Shown here in pieces: positions 42,555 through 50,995 of a DNA stretch of 64,000 bases. Both the position numbers and the translations under genes were made by a program. The notes below the pieces were generated by a model. It was given only the letters and a program-made list of their open reading frames with translations. It was not told the origin of the DNA and did no database searches. The number at the start of each line of letters is the position of its first letter. Position 1 is the stretch's first letter. The stretch is from Flavobacterium crassostreae (lineage in GTDB: Bacteria > Bacteroidota > Bacteroidia > Flavobacteriales > Flavobacteriaceae): assembly GCF_001831475.1 (NCBI RefSeq), contig NZ_CP017688.1:1984001-2048000 (forward strand), in the 5' to 3' direction.

Positions 42555-43175
42555 ATGGCACAGTTTATAAAGATTTATCAAGACAAACCCAATGAAGCGG
42601 CCATAGCCAAAGTAGTTAAGGTTTTAAAACAAGGCGGTTTAATTATTTATCCTACAGATACGGTGTATGGTTTGGGGTGCGATATTACAAATACCAAGGC
42701 TTTAGAACGCATTGCAAAAATTAAAGGAGTTAAGTTAGATAAGGCTAATTTTTCTTTTGTATGCCATGATTTAAGCAATATTTCGGATTATGTGAAGCAA
42801 ATTGATACCGCTACTTTTAAAATTTTAAAAAGAGCATTACCAGGGCCATACACTTTTATTTTGCCCGGAAATAATAATTTGCCTAAAGAGTTCAAGAAAA
42901 AAACTACAGTAGGAATACGGGTGCCCAACAACAATATTGCTTTAGAGATCGTACGGCAATTAGGCAATCCTATTGTTTCGACCTCTATCCATGATGAAGA
43001 TGCTGTTATTGAATACACCACAGATCCTGAACTTATTTTTGAAAAATGGCAAAATCTAGTAGATTTAGTTATTGATGGCGGCTATGGAGACAATGTAGGT
43101 TCTACAATAATAGACTTATCTGGCGAAGAAGCGGTGGTAATTAGAGAAGGAAAAGGCGCTATAGATATAATTTAA
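42555..43175 (+). CDS. Sua5/YciO/YrdC family protein (YciO-like)
   Basis: 206 residues. N-terminal VLKQGGLIIYPTDTVYGLGCD and KALERIAKIKG are shared with threonylcarbamoyl-AMP synthases (TsaC/Sua5), and GPYTFILPG and RVPNNNIA with nucleotide binding. The middle stretch NFSFVCHDLSNISDY and overall size are closer to E. coli YciO (206 residues) than to TsaC. YciO shows little of the t6A-synthesis activity, so function may differ from TsaC even though the t6A protein TsaE is encoded at 32596. It follows the helicase by 90 nt. Confidence 0.87.
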   Translation: MAQFIKIYQDKPNEAAIAKVVKVLKQGGLIIYPTDTVYGLGCDITNTKALERIAKIKGVKLDKANFSFVCHDLSNISDYVKQIDTATFKILKRALPGPYTFILPGNNNLPKEFKKKTTVGIRVPNNNIALEIVRQLGNPIVSTSIHDEDAVIEYTTDPELIFEKWQNLVDLVIDGGYGDNVGSTIIDLSGEEAVVIREGKGAIDII

Positions 43176-43244
43176 CAATCTGTCTTGTGTGGTACTCTAT
43201 AAAGGATTTAGCAGATAATTTCTCTCAAAATCAAAATATAGACT

Positions 43245-43457
43245 ATGAAAATTTAGATTAAATTTCTTTTCTTTTTCTCCAATTTTTTAGTACCTGCTCA
43301 AACTAATTTGTCAGAAGATAGTATTTCTTCAAAACAAATAAATTATATTTTTGACTGATACAAATATTTTGTTTCAGTCAAAAATATAATTTACGTCATA
43401 ACTAAAAATAAGGGTTTAGTTGATTTTGATTTTAAAAGGATAAATTTAAAATCATAA
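43245..43457 (+). pseudogene. Relic of a secreted-protein gene
   Basis: 71 codons in one frame with two internal stops (TAG at codon 4 and TGA later). Between them it reads IKFLFFFSNFLVPAQTN, like a Sec signal peptide with AQ cleavage, then LSEDSISSKQINYIFD, and after the second stop YKYFVSVKNIIYVIT. It looks like the start of a decayed exported protein. Very weak evidence for origin; its neighbour at 43519 is a T9SS protein. Confidence 0.35.
43339..43393. repeat. 55-nt near-perfect palindrome
   Basis: 20-bp perfect arms (43339-43358 and 43374-43393); the 15-nt centre continues the pairing with one mismatch, five more pairs (43360-43364 with 43368-43372) and a 3-nt loop. 25 of 26 positions pair. 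No T tail, so not an ordinary terminator. Confidence 0.8.
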
Positions 43458-43518
43458 AAAAGAATAGTACTATAATTGCAAAAATAATGAATGAATAATT
43501 TTTGGTAGTTATGACGAC

Positions 43519-44766
43519 TTATTTTTTGATTATTTTTTTAGTTGTTATATTGCCGTTTACATCAATTAAACTTGCAAAATAAATTCCGTTTTGTAAATTG
43601 CCTAAAAATATTTTATTATTTGCAAAATCTACATTTTTTTGTATTCTACCATTTGCATCCAAAATTTTTATTTCTTTTATTTCAATATCGCTATTTACAA
43701 ATAAATAATCCGATGTTGGATTTGGAAATATAGATATAGATTTCATTTGATTCTCATCAACACTTAAATTTCCATTTGTAATTATTACTACATTATTATC
43801 AGATGTATTAAATGCATAACATCCATTTCCGCAAGAAATTATACTTTTAGCTTGACCAAATGCATTTGAAATTGGTAATGAGTCAAATAATAAAAAAGTA
43901 TTTGGGTTATATCTTTTAAGTGTTATGGCTCCACTGTTTGAATTAGCATAGCAAACTAAATTGGTGTAAGTATCATAAACAACTGGTCCATTTGCATTTG
44001 GAAAAACACCATTTACATATGGTAAAGTTGTTGTATCCACAACGCTACCGTTTGTAAAATAGGCATTATTATTATTGTATGTAAAATCTAAAGAAAAGGG
44101 GTATCCACTTGGTATACTTCCAGCTGTTGAAACTAAATTTACACCACCAGAATTTACAGCTAATCTATTAAAATTAAAACCCGTAGTTTCATTATTATAT
44201 CCAAATAATGTAGTGTTATTTTTAAATTCTATTTTATTACTAATTTCTCCGGAACCAAACTTATCAGAAATAGTAGGCCTTTGAACACCATCGTCATAAA
44301 TTGCTAATCCTGCAAAACGTGGCGAAATGCCTGAATACTTTCGTGTAACTGCTATGGAGTTTGGTTGTCCTGGTATTACTTCAATATCTTCTGCATAATA
44401 TGGTCCCAAAAAAGAGTCTGCTCCTAATTGAAATTGCAAACTTGCAGATTGAGAGGCAACATCAAATCGCCTAATTTTAGAGGTACTGCTAAACCCACAA
44501 TAAATATATTGTCCATTATCCGATATTGCTAAAACGGATGGTTCGCTTCCCATAAAAATAGTGTTTTCCAACAAATATGTATTGGGATTTATTACACCAA
44601 TACTATTTCCATTTGAGCCATTTGAACTCGGAATAGATACATATATTCTATTTGTATTAGAGTCATAAATCAAATCGTTTGTGGTAACTGGAACAGTATG
44701 AACTTGCAGTTGAGCATTCATAATTATTGAAGTTCCAAAAAGTAAAAAAAGTAAAAATTGTTTCAT
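43519..44766 (-). CDS. T9SS-sorted extracellular protein, YncE-like beta-propeller
   Basis: 415 residues. Signal peptide MKQFLLFLLFGTSIIMNAQ, then WD40/YVTN-like beta-propeller repeats (IYDSNTNRIYVSIPSS, VLAISDNGQYIYCGFSSTSK), and a C-terminal type A sorting domain (about 340-415: ISIFPNPTSDYLFVNSD, NGIYFASLIDVNG, ITTKKIIKK). The product is exported by the type IX system. No enzymatic motif. A TATATTTG box (44880-44887, minus) about 114 nt upstream suggests a long leader. AT-rich codons and the neighbouring relic suggest accessory sequence. Confidence 0.9.
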   Translation of the reverse strand: MKQFLLFLLFGTSIIMNAQLQVHTVPVTTNDLIYDSNTNRIYVSIPSSNGSNGNSIGVINPNTYLLENTIFMGSEPSVLAISDNGQYIYCGFSSTSKIRRFDVASQSASLQFQLGADSFLGPYYAEDIEVIPGQPNSIAVTRKYSGISPRFAGLAIYDDGVQRPTISDKFGSGEISNKIEFKNNTTLFGYNNETTGFNFNRLAVNSGGVNLVSTAGSIPSGYPFSLDFTYNNNNAYFTNGSVVDTTTLPYVNGVFPNANGPVVYDTYTNLVCYANSNSGAITLKRYNPNTFLLFDSLPISNAFGQAKSIISCGNGCYAFNTSDNNVVIITNGNLSVDENQMKSISIFPNPTSDYLFVNSDIEIKEIKILDANGRIQKNVDFANNKIFLGNLQNGIYFASLIDVNGNITTKKIIKK

Positions 44767-45070
44767 ATTTATTTAAATTTATAAATTAATCTATTTTATA
44801 CGTTAAGGGTGTAACTGGTCTATAACTCCTATGTCTTAATCGGTTTGTGGGTTCTAGAAAAGATTATTTTTAGGCGTAACAAATATATAATTAAAAATGC
44901 TAATTCTACTAAATATTCAAATTGCTTGAGACGTGTGTTATAGGGCGTAGCAATAGATATAAAAACACTTAGTGACAAAACGTCCCTACCGCTGCGTTAA
45001 TCCATTTAAGGCCAAAAAAAACGTCTCGGTGCAAACCGAGACGTTTTTAATTATAACCAAAGGGTGCGAA
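44767..45070. other. 304-nt stretch upstream of the T9SS gene
   Basis: Carries the -7 box at 44880-44887 (minus), a possible degenerate fourth copy of the GGGCGTG/CCCT repeat (about 44943-44996) and the OmpA-gene terminator (45017-45048). No gene seen. Confidence 0.4.
45017..45048 (-). terminator. Terminator of the OmpA-like lipoprotein gene
   Basis: AAAAACGTCTCGGT (45017-45030), loop GCAA, ACCGAGACGTTTTT (45035-45048): a 14-bp perfect stem with A/T ends, 22 nt after the stop codon on the minus strand. Confidence 0.85.
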
Positions 45071-45904
45071 CTATTTGGTTTGTTTTTTCATTTCTTTTTC
45101 AATCATTTCATAAAACTGATCAATTTTTGGTAAGACCACAATGCGGGTTCTTCTATTACGTGCTTTGTTCTCTGCGCTGTCATTGGCAACTAATGGTACA
45201 TAAGAACTTCTACCAGCAGCAATAAGTTGTTCTGGTTTTACACCCAACTGGTTGGTCAATACACGGATAATTGCCGTAGAACGTTTTACACTCAAATCCC
45301 AGTTATCCAACAAAACTCCGGATCCGTTATAAGGAACGCTATCGGTGTGCCCTTCAACCATGCACTCAAAATCAGGTTTGTCATTCACTACTTTGGCTAC
45401 TTTTGCCAATACGCCTTTTGCTCTGTCGGACACTTCGTAGCTTCCGGTTTTAAATAATAATTTATCTGCAATAGAGATAAATACCACTCCTTTTTCTACA
45501 TTAATTTCAATGTCTGGATCGTTCAATCCTACGGCACTTTTTAAACTAGTAACCACCGCAAGCGTTACACTGTCTTTTTTGGTTAGAGCATCTTGCATTC
45601 TGCTTATTTTTAAATCTTTCTCTTTGATAGACTCTAAAGCTTTTTCAATGTTTTCGGCCCCTTTTGTAGTCAATACCGTCATGTCTTTTGAGGTACTAAT
45701 TAAGGTTTGGTTGTGCTCTCTTAATCCTGCAACAGTAGCTGTAAGACCTGCTTTATCTTCCAAACAATTGTTCAGTTTTACTGTGGCAGAGTTTAATAAA
45801 TCTTGGGTTTCTTTATTTTTTGATTCTAGATCAGCATATTTCTTTTTAGAAACACAAGAACTCAACAGTCCCAATACAGATAAGGCAATTACTATTTTTT
45901 TCAT
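45071..45904 (-). CDS. OmpA-family peptidoglycan-binding lipoprotein
   Basis: 277 residues. Lipoprotein signal MKKIVIALSVLGLLSSCVSKK, a coiled-coil region (about 25-110; YADLESKNKETQDLLN, LKISRMQDALTKKD), then an OmpA C-terminal domain (about 130-262): DKLLFKTGSYEVSD, VEGHTDSVPYNG and the peptidoglycan-binding NKARNRRTRIVV with the conserved Asp and Arg. It anchors the outer membrane to the wall. Downstream terminator is strong. Upstream gene: glycosyltransferase, 44 nt away. Confidence 0.92.
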   Translation of the reverse strand: MKKIVIALSVLGLLSSCVSKKKYADLESKNKETQDLLNSATVKLNNCLEDKAGLTATVAGLREHNQTLISTSKDMTVLTTKGAENIEKALESIKEKDLKISRMQDALTKKDSVTLAVVTSLKSAVGLNDPDIEINVEKGVVFISIADKLLFKTGSYEVSDRAKGVLAKVAKVVNDKPDFECMVEGHTDSVPYNGSGVLLDNWDLSVKRSTAIIRVLTNQLGVKPEQLIAAGRSSYVPLVANDSAENKARNRRTRIVVLPKIDQFYEMIEKEMKKQTK

Positions 45905-45948
45905 AAATTTAATTTAAAGGATTCTACAAAGAGTTTGTTTATGTTAGG

Positions 45949-46941
45949 TTATGATTTAGCAAAAATCTTGCCACACTTTATATAGTAGGTATAAACGATG
46001 CTTTTTGTATGGTAGTATTTTTCTGTTTGTTCACTACCTCTTTTGGAATACATTTTATAAAACATACCATAAAAACTATAGTGTGCTTTTAGAATGGCTA
46101 TAAAATGAACAAATTGTCTTTTAAAAATAAAATGAATCCCTGCTATTCCATCCAAAACCATGCGGCTAAGGAGTATCGAGAACAATTTTTGTTTGGGCAA
46201 ATTTTTGGTTAGCATCAACAAAGAATTTCTAAAATTTAAATAGGTTTTTTGGGGACTTCCTTGCTCTAAGGTGGCGCCACCTACATGATAGACCACAGAA
46301 TAGGGATTGTATTTGATAGTATAGCCTTTGTTACTGGCTCTCCAACACAGGTCTATTTCTTCTTGGTGTGCAAAAAAGGAAGCGTCAAACCCTTCTAACT
46401 CTTTATAAACGGCACTGCGGATAAAAAAACAAGCCCCAGAGGCCCAGGCTATTTCTATACTATCGTTGTATTGTCCAAAATCCTGTTCGACGGTTTCAAA
46501 TATACGTCCTCTACAATACGGATACCCATATTTGTCTATAAACCCTCCGGCTGCCCCTGCATATTCAAAATACGATTTGTTTTTATAATCCAATATTTTA
46601 GGCTGTTGTATGGCCGTATTGGGTTCTTTATCAAAAGTGTCTAGTATGGGTTGTAGCCAGTTTGGAGTTACTTCAATATCCGAGTTTACTAAGGCATAAA
46701 TCGCAGCATCTACTTGCTCTAAGGCCGTGTTGTAGCCTTGTGCAAAACCATAATTGGCAGCATTTAGAATAATTTGAACCGTAGGATAATGGGTTTTTAT
46801 AAAATCTATAGAGGCATCCGTAGAGGCATTGTCTGCCACATAAATAGTTGCCTCTGGAGAGTGTGCTAGCACCGAGGGTAAAAATTGTTCCAATAAAGAT
46901 ACCCCATTCCAGTTGAGTATAATGACTGCTATTTGTTTCAA
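45949..46941 (-). CDS. Glycosyltransferase family 2 (GT-A fold)
   Basis: 330 residues. Begins AVIILNWNGVSLLEQFLPSV, then YVADNASTDASIDFI (nucleotide-binding), ALVNSDIEVTPNWL with the DxE-type metal motif around NSD, and a later FFAHQEEIDLCWRA block with the catalytic acidic pair. Resembles rhamnosyltransferase-like enzymes that elongate surface polysaccharides. A C-terminal helical/membrane-associated part (about 240-330). Substrate not determinable. Confidence 0.9.
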   Translation of the reverse strand: MKQIAVIILNWNGVSLLEQFLPSVLAHSPEATIYVADNASTDASIDFIKTHYPTVQIILNAANYGFAQGYNTALEQVDAAIYALVNSDIEVTPNWLQPILDTFDKEPNTAIQQPKILDYKNKSYFEYAGAAGGFIDKYGYPYCRGRIFETVEQDFGQYNDSIEIAWASGACFFIRSAVYKELEGFDASFFAHQEEIDLCWRASNKGYTIKYNPYSVVYHVGGATLEQGSPQKTYLNFRNSLLMLTKNLPKQKLFSILLSRMVLDGIAGIHFIFKRQFVHFIAILKAHYSFYGMFYKMYSKRGSEQTEKYYHTKSIVYTYYIKCGKIFAKS

Positions 46942-46996
46942 AATTAGTGTAGTATTAATGTTTAGCCCGACAATTTAATGGAGCAAACGGACGTAT

Positions 46997-47440
46997 TTAT
47001 TTAAAATCGGGCAATTCTTTCAAGAAAACATATTTTTCATTTTCAAAATCCATTTGGCAAAAGTAATGATTCAATCCATTAGTAACCATTAAATACGTTG
47101 CCTTTAGAGTGGTATTATAACGGGCTATTTGATCAAAGGTGGCTTGGGCTATTTTGATTTGTGGCGCCTTACATTCTACCAATAAAAAAATAGAACCATC
47201 GCAGTGGTACACCACAATATCGTATCTTTTTCTTAAATCATTGACGTGTAGTACTTTTTCAACATTAATCAAGGATTTTGGATACTTTTTTTCTTCTAAT
47301 AAAAAACGCACTACATGCTGGCGTACCCATTCTTCGGGTGTGAGAAGGATAAATTTTTTCCGAATTTCATCAAAGATAGCTACTTTATTTTCGCTATTTT
47401 TGAATCGGAAAAGATAAGGAGAAAAATTCAGTTTTTGCAT
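46997..47440 (-). CDS. Stand-alone HsdR N-terminal-like nuclease-fold protein
   Basis: 147 residues with the type I restriction HsdR N-terminal fold: conserved RKRYDIVVYHCDG, LLVECKAPQIKIAQ (E-x-K of a PD-(D/E)xK nuclease) and TYLMVTNGLNHYFCQMD. No helicase, HsdM or HsdS is encoded nearby, and this short form is widespread in Bacteroidota, so it is not a restriction system component by evidence here. Divergent from holA. A TAATTTTG box sits at 47445-47452 on the minus strand, only 4 nt from the ATG. Confidence 0.85.
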   Translation of the reverse strand: MQKLNFSPYLFRFKNSENKVAIFDEIRKKFILLTPEEWVRQHVVRFLLEEKKYPKSLINVEKVLHVNDLRKRYDIVVYHCDGSIFLLVECKAPQIKIAQATFDQIARYNTTLKATYLMVTNGLNHYFCQMDFENEKYVFLKELPDFK

Positions 47441-47538
47441 GGCGCAAAATTAATAAATTGTTTAAAATTTAGGTTGCCAAAACCTACTTATTTATACTAC
47501 AGAACCACAGGCTATAAACCGACCCGATACCCTAAAAA

Positions 47539-48543
47539 ATGGATGAAGTAATTAAAATAGTAAACGATATCAAGGCAGGAAACATCAAACCTATTTATTT
47601 TTTGATGGGAGAGGAGCCCTATTATATTGACAAATTATCGGATTATATTGAAAAAAATATTTTATCTGAAGAAGAAAAAGGCTTCAATCAAACCATTTTG
47701 TACGGTAGAGACGTAACCATAGAAGATATTATTTCTACAGCCAAAAGATATCCCATGATGGCAGAGCGTCAGGTAGTGGTAGTAAAAGAAGCACAGGATC
47801 TCAGCCGCACGATAGACAAACTAGAGGCCTATGCCAGTCAGCCGATGGCTACTACGGTTTTGGTTTTTTGTTATAAATACAAAACGTTAGACAAGCGCAA
47901 AAAAACCACCAAATTACTGGCAAAAGCCGGCGTAGTCTACGAAAGCAAAAAACTCTATGATAATCAAGTAGGAGAGTGGATTAAACGGGTTTTGGCTGGA
48001 AAAAAATATGCCATTGAACCCAAAGCTTCGGCTATGTTGGTAGAATTTTTGGGTACCGATTTAAGTAAAATAAATAACGAGCTAGAAAAGTTGCAACTAA
48101 TCCTATCCAAAGGCAGCACCATATCTGCCAAAGATATTGAAGAAAATATTGGATTTAGCAAAGACTTTAACATATTTGAATTACGAAAAGCCATAGGAGA
48201 GCGTCAGCAGCTAAAAGCCTATACAATTGCTGCCAATTTTGCAAGCAATCCTAAAGACAATCCAATGGTAGTAACCACTAGTTTGGTATTTACTTTTTTT
48301 GTTCAATTGCTCAAATACCATGGTTTAAAAGACCGTAATCCCAAAAATGTTGCCGCAGTTTTGGGAGTAAATCCCTACTTTTTGAAAGATTATGATCTTG
48401 CCCTAAAGAATTATCCTATGCGAAAAGTAAGTCAAATTGTAGCTACCTTGCGAGAGATTGACGTAAAAAGTAAAGGAGTAGGCGCACAAGGCATGACTAA
48501 TGCGGATCTTTTAAAAGAAATGCTGTATAAAATTTTTAATTAA
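47539..48543 (+). CDS. holA: DNA polymerase III delta subunit
   Basis: 334 residues. Typical beginning IKPIYFLMGEEPYYIDKLSDYIE, the YGRDVTIEDIISTAKRYPMM stretch, then EKLQLILSKG and the C-terminal collar domain (GVGAQGMTNADLLKEMLYKIFN). Loads the sliding clamp within the clamp-loader complex. The divergent partner gene is HsdR-N-like. Followed 46 nt later by a small membrane protein gene in the same direction. Confidence 0.94.
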   Translation: MDEVIKIVNDIKAGNIKPIYFLMGEEPYYIDKLSDYIEKNILSEEEKGFNQTILYGRDVTIEDIISTAKRYPMMAERQVVVVKEAQDLSRTIDKLEAYASQPMATTVLVFCYKYKTLDKRKKTTKLLAKAGVVYESKKLYDNQVGEWIKRVLAGKKYAIEPKASAMLVEFLGTDLSKINNELEKLQLILSKGSTISAKDIEENIGFSKDFNIFELRKAIGERQQLKAYTIAANFASNPKDNPMVVTTSLVFTFFVQLLKYHGLKDRNPKNVAAVLGVNPYFLKDYDLALKNYPMRKVSQIVATLREIDVKSKGVGAQGMTNADLLKEMLYKIFN

Positions 48544-48589
48544 CCATTAAAAATTAGCGATATTTGCACCATAAAAATAAAGCAAAATT

Positions 48590-48772
48590 ATGGGAATGAA
48601 TAAGAACACCATCTTAGGATGGGCTACTTTAATTATGGTACTAATGGGTTTGCTGTTAATTGGCCTAGGCGCTTTTCGTTACAGTGAGGTATCTGGCTGG
48701 GGTTTTGCCGCAGTAGGAGTTGGTTTTTTGGCAAATGCCTGGGTATTTAGTTCTCTAAAAGGAAGGTTATAA
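48590..48772 (+). CDS. Small two-helix membrane protein (CAL67264 type)
   Basis: 60 residues with two hydrophobic helices (about 8-29 and 36-53), sequence TILGWATLIMVLMGLLLIG and GFAAVGVGFLANAWV. It resembles the family called CAL67264 family membrane proteins in flavobacterial annotation (from memory). Function unknown. Lies between holA and ettA on the same strand with gaps of 46 and 28 nt, so probably part of the same transcript. Confidence 0.75.
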   Translation: MGMNKNTILGWATLIMVLMGLLLIGLGAFRYSEVSGWGFAAVGVGFLANAWVFSSLKGRL

Positions 48773-48800
48773 ATTAGTTTTAAATTTTAAATTATAAAAA

Positions 48801-50495
48801 ATGTCAGACGATAAAAAAGTAATTTTTTCGATGTCTAAATTGAGTAAAACATACTCAAGTAGCGATAAACAAGTATTAAAAAATATTTATTTAAGTTTTT
48901 TTTATGGAGCTAAAATAGGTATTTTAGGTCTTAACGGATCCGGAAAATCTTCTTTGCTAAAAATAATAGCAGGAGTAGACAAAAACTATCAAGGCGATGT
49001 TGTTTTTGCGCCAGGATATAGTGTAGGATACCTGGAGCAGGAGCCAATTCTGGATGACAACAAAACCGTTATTGAAATTGTACGCGAAGGGGTTGCCGAA
49101 ACAATGGCAGTCTTAGAGGAGTACAACAAAATTAATGATTTGTTTGGTCTTCCTGAAAACTATGAAGATGCAGACAAGATGGACAAATTAATGGATCGTC
49201 AAGCAGCATTGCAAGACAAAATTGATGCCCTTGGTGCTTGGGAAATAGACACCAAGCTTGAAATTGCAATGGATGCCCTACGCACACCAGATGCAGATAC
49301 ACCCATCAAAAACCTCTCCGGTGGTGAGCGTCGTAGAGTAGCTTTGTGCCGTTTGTTATTGCAACAACCAGATGTATTGTTATTGGATGAGCCTACCAAC
49401 CACTTAGATGCCGAGAGTGTATTGTGGTTAGAACAACACTTAGCCCAATACGCAGGAACCGTAATTGCCGTAACACACGATAGATACTTTTTGGATAATG
49501 TAGCCGGTTGGATACTAGAACTAGACCGCGGAGAAGGCATCCCGTGGAAAGGAAATTATTCTTCTTGGTTGGATCAAAAATCCAGTCGTATGGCCTTAGA
49601 AGAAAAAGTAGCCTCTAAACGCAGAAAAAACTTAGAGCGAGAGTTGGACTGGGTGCGTCAAGGCGCAAAAGGCCGTCAAACCAAGCAAAAAGCACGTTTG
49701 CAGAATTATGACAAATTATTAAACGAAGACCAAAAAGCATTGGACGAGAAATTAGAAATCTATATACCAAATGGCCCTCGTTTGGGTACCAATGTTATAG
49801 AATCTAAAGGAGTAGCCAAAGCCTTTGGAGATAAATTATTGTATGATAATTTAAACTTCACCCTACCACAAGCAGGAATTGTTGGAATTATAGGCCCAAA
49901 CGGTGCCGGTAAATCTACTATTTTTAGAATGATAATGGGAGAAGAAAAACCAGATGCAGGAGAGTTTGCTATTGGCGAAACCGTAAAAATAGCCTACGTA
50001 GATCAAGCGCACTCCAACATTGATCCCAATAAAACCATTTGGGAAAATTTCTGTGATGGCCAAGAGCTAATCATGATGGGAGGACGTCAAGTAAACTCCC
50101 GCGCATACCTAAGCCGTTTTAATTTTGGCGGAAGCGATCAAAACAAAAAAGTAGCCACACTTTCTGGAGGAGAACGCAACCGTTTGCACTTAGCCATGAC
50201 CCTAAAAGAAGAAGGAAACGTACTGTTATTAGATGAGCCTACCAATGATCTTGACATCAATACCCTACGTGCCTTAGAAGAAGGTCTGGATAATTTTGCA
50301 GGTTGTGCCGTAGTAATATCCCATGATAGATGGTTTTTGGATAGAATTTGTACCCATATTTTGGCCTTTGAAGGAGATTCAGAAGTTTACTATTTTGAAG
50401 GTGGTTTCTCGGAATACGAAGAGAACAAGAAAAAACGATTAGGTGGTGATTTGACCCCAAAACGTTTGAAATACAGGAAATTAATTAGAAGCTAA
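48801..50495 (+). CDS. ettA: Energy-dependent translational throttle protein EttA (ABC-F ATPase)
   Basis: 564 residues, two ABC domains and no membrane part. First Walker A GLNGSGKSSLLKI and signature LSGGERRRVALC, second Walker A GPNGAGKSTIFRM and signature LSGGERNRLHLA; Walker B LLLDEPTNHLD and LLLDEPTNDLD. The linker region has the ribosomal-arm type sequence of EttA. It binds the ribosomal E site and gates translation by ADP/ATP ratio. Ends at a bidirectional terminator. Confidence 0.96.
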   Translation: MSDDKKVIFSMSKLSKTYSSSDKQVLKNIYLSFFYGAKIGILGLNGSGKSSLLKIIAGVDKNYQGDVVFAPGYSVGYLEQEPILDDNKTVIEIVREGVAETMAVLEEYNKINDLFGLPENYEDADKMDKLMDRQAALQDKIDALGAWEIDTKLEIAMDALRTPDADTPIKNLSGGERRRVALCRLLLQQPDVLLLDEPTNHLDAESVLWLEQHLAQYAGTVIAVTHDRYFLDNVAGWILELDRGEGIPWKGNYSSWLDQKSSRMALEEKVASKRRKNLERELDWVRQGAKGRQTKQKARLQNYDKLLNEDQKALDEKLEIYIPNGPRLGTNVIESKGVAKAFGDKLLYDNLNFTLPQAGIVGIIGPNGAGKSTIFRMIMGEEKPDAGEFAIGETVKIAYVDQAHSNIDPNKTIWENFCDGQELIMMGGRQVNSRAYLSRFNFGGSDQNKKVATLSGGERNRLHLAMTLKEEGNVLLLDEPTNDLDINTLRALEEGLDNFAGCAVVISHDRWFLDRICTHILAFEGDSEVYYFEGGFSEYEENKKKRLGGDLTPKRLKYRKLIRS

Positions 50496-50513
50496 ACACT
50501 CTAATTTTAAATT

Positions 50514-50552
50514 ATAAAAAAAAGGATATCCCACTGGGATATCCTTTTTTTT
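50514..50552. terminator. Bidirectional terminator after ettA
   Basis: GGATATCCC-ACT-GGGATATCC with A and T runs on each side (about 50514-50552). It serves ettA (plus) and the convergent 42-residue gene (minus), whose stop codon overlaps its edge. Confidence 0.85.
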
Positions 50553-50679
50553 ATGGTTTCTTTTTGTCATTATTCATCAGTAATAAAACCGCAGCAACCA
50601 AGCCAATAATTACCAATCCAAAAACAAAAACAATTATTATAGACCCATTATCCCAGTTTATCTCTATAGCGTTTTTCAT
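50551..50679 (-). CDS. 42-residue single-pass membrane protein
   Basis: ATG 50679 to TAA 50551 on the minus strand: MKNAIEINWDNGSII, then a hydrophobic helix (about 13-34, IIIVFVFGLVIIGLVAAVLLL) and a charged tail NNDKKKP. Too short for standard gene finders. Support: a TACTTTTG box at 50708-50715 on the minus strand, a good shared terminator, and a sensible membrane-protein composition. Function unknown. Confidence 0.55.
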   Translation of the reverse strand: MKNAIEINWDNGSIIIVFVFGLVIIGLVAAVLLLMNNDKKKP

Positions 50680-50995
50680 ATCCTTACAGTTCATTTAGTT
50701 TAGATTTCAAAAGTAAAAAACACCCTTTAGATAAAATATGATAAAAGTCAGTTGTGTAGCTAGTTCCGTTTTTTTATAAACTGGTGCCATTTTGTAGTAA
50801 AATACTTTTAGAGAATAATTTAGTATAAGTATAAGGTGTTGATAAAGAAAGTTTTATTTTTTATTTTTAAATACTAGTAATTTTTTATAACAAAATGTAA
50901 TCTAATTGTTATGTTTTTATTAAATTTGCCCTAGTTATTTATATTTATAATAAATATAAATAGCAGTATAAATACTTATAATAAATTATTTTACC
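50680..50995. other. 316-nt upstream region of the lipoprotein gene
   Basis: Very AT-rich. Holds the -7 box for the small membrane protein (50708-50715, minus) and TAAATTTG at 50921-50928 (plus), 67 nt before the lipoprotein ATG; a TTG precedes the latter by 12 nt only. No other feature seen. Confidence 0.4.

Larger units (their letters stand above)
43176..43518. other. 343-nt gene-free stretch with a gene relic and a large palindrome
   Basis: Between convergent genes. It carries a degenerate reading frame (43245-43457) with two in-frame stops and a 55-nt near-perfect palindrome (43339-43393). The base composition is more AT-rich than neighbouring operons. No functional gene visible. Confidence 0.55.

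Noticed and set aside
46997..47440. Type I restriction-modification system
   Set aside because: Only the HsdR N-terminal-like domain is present, with no helicase part, HsdM or HsdS.
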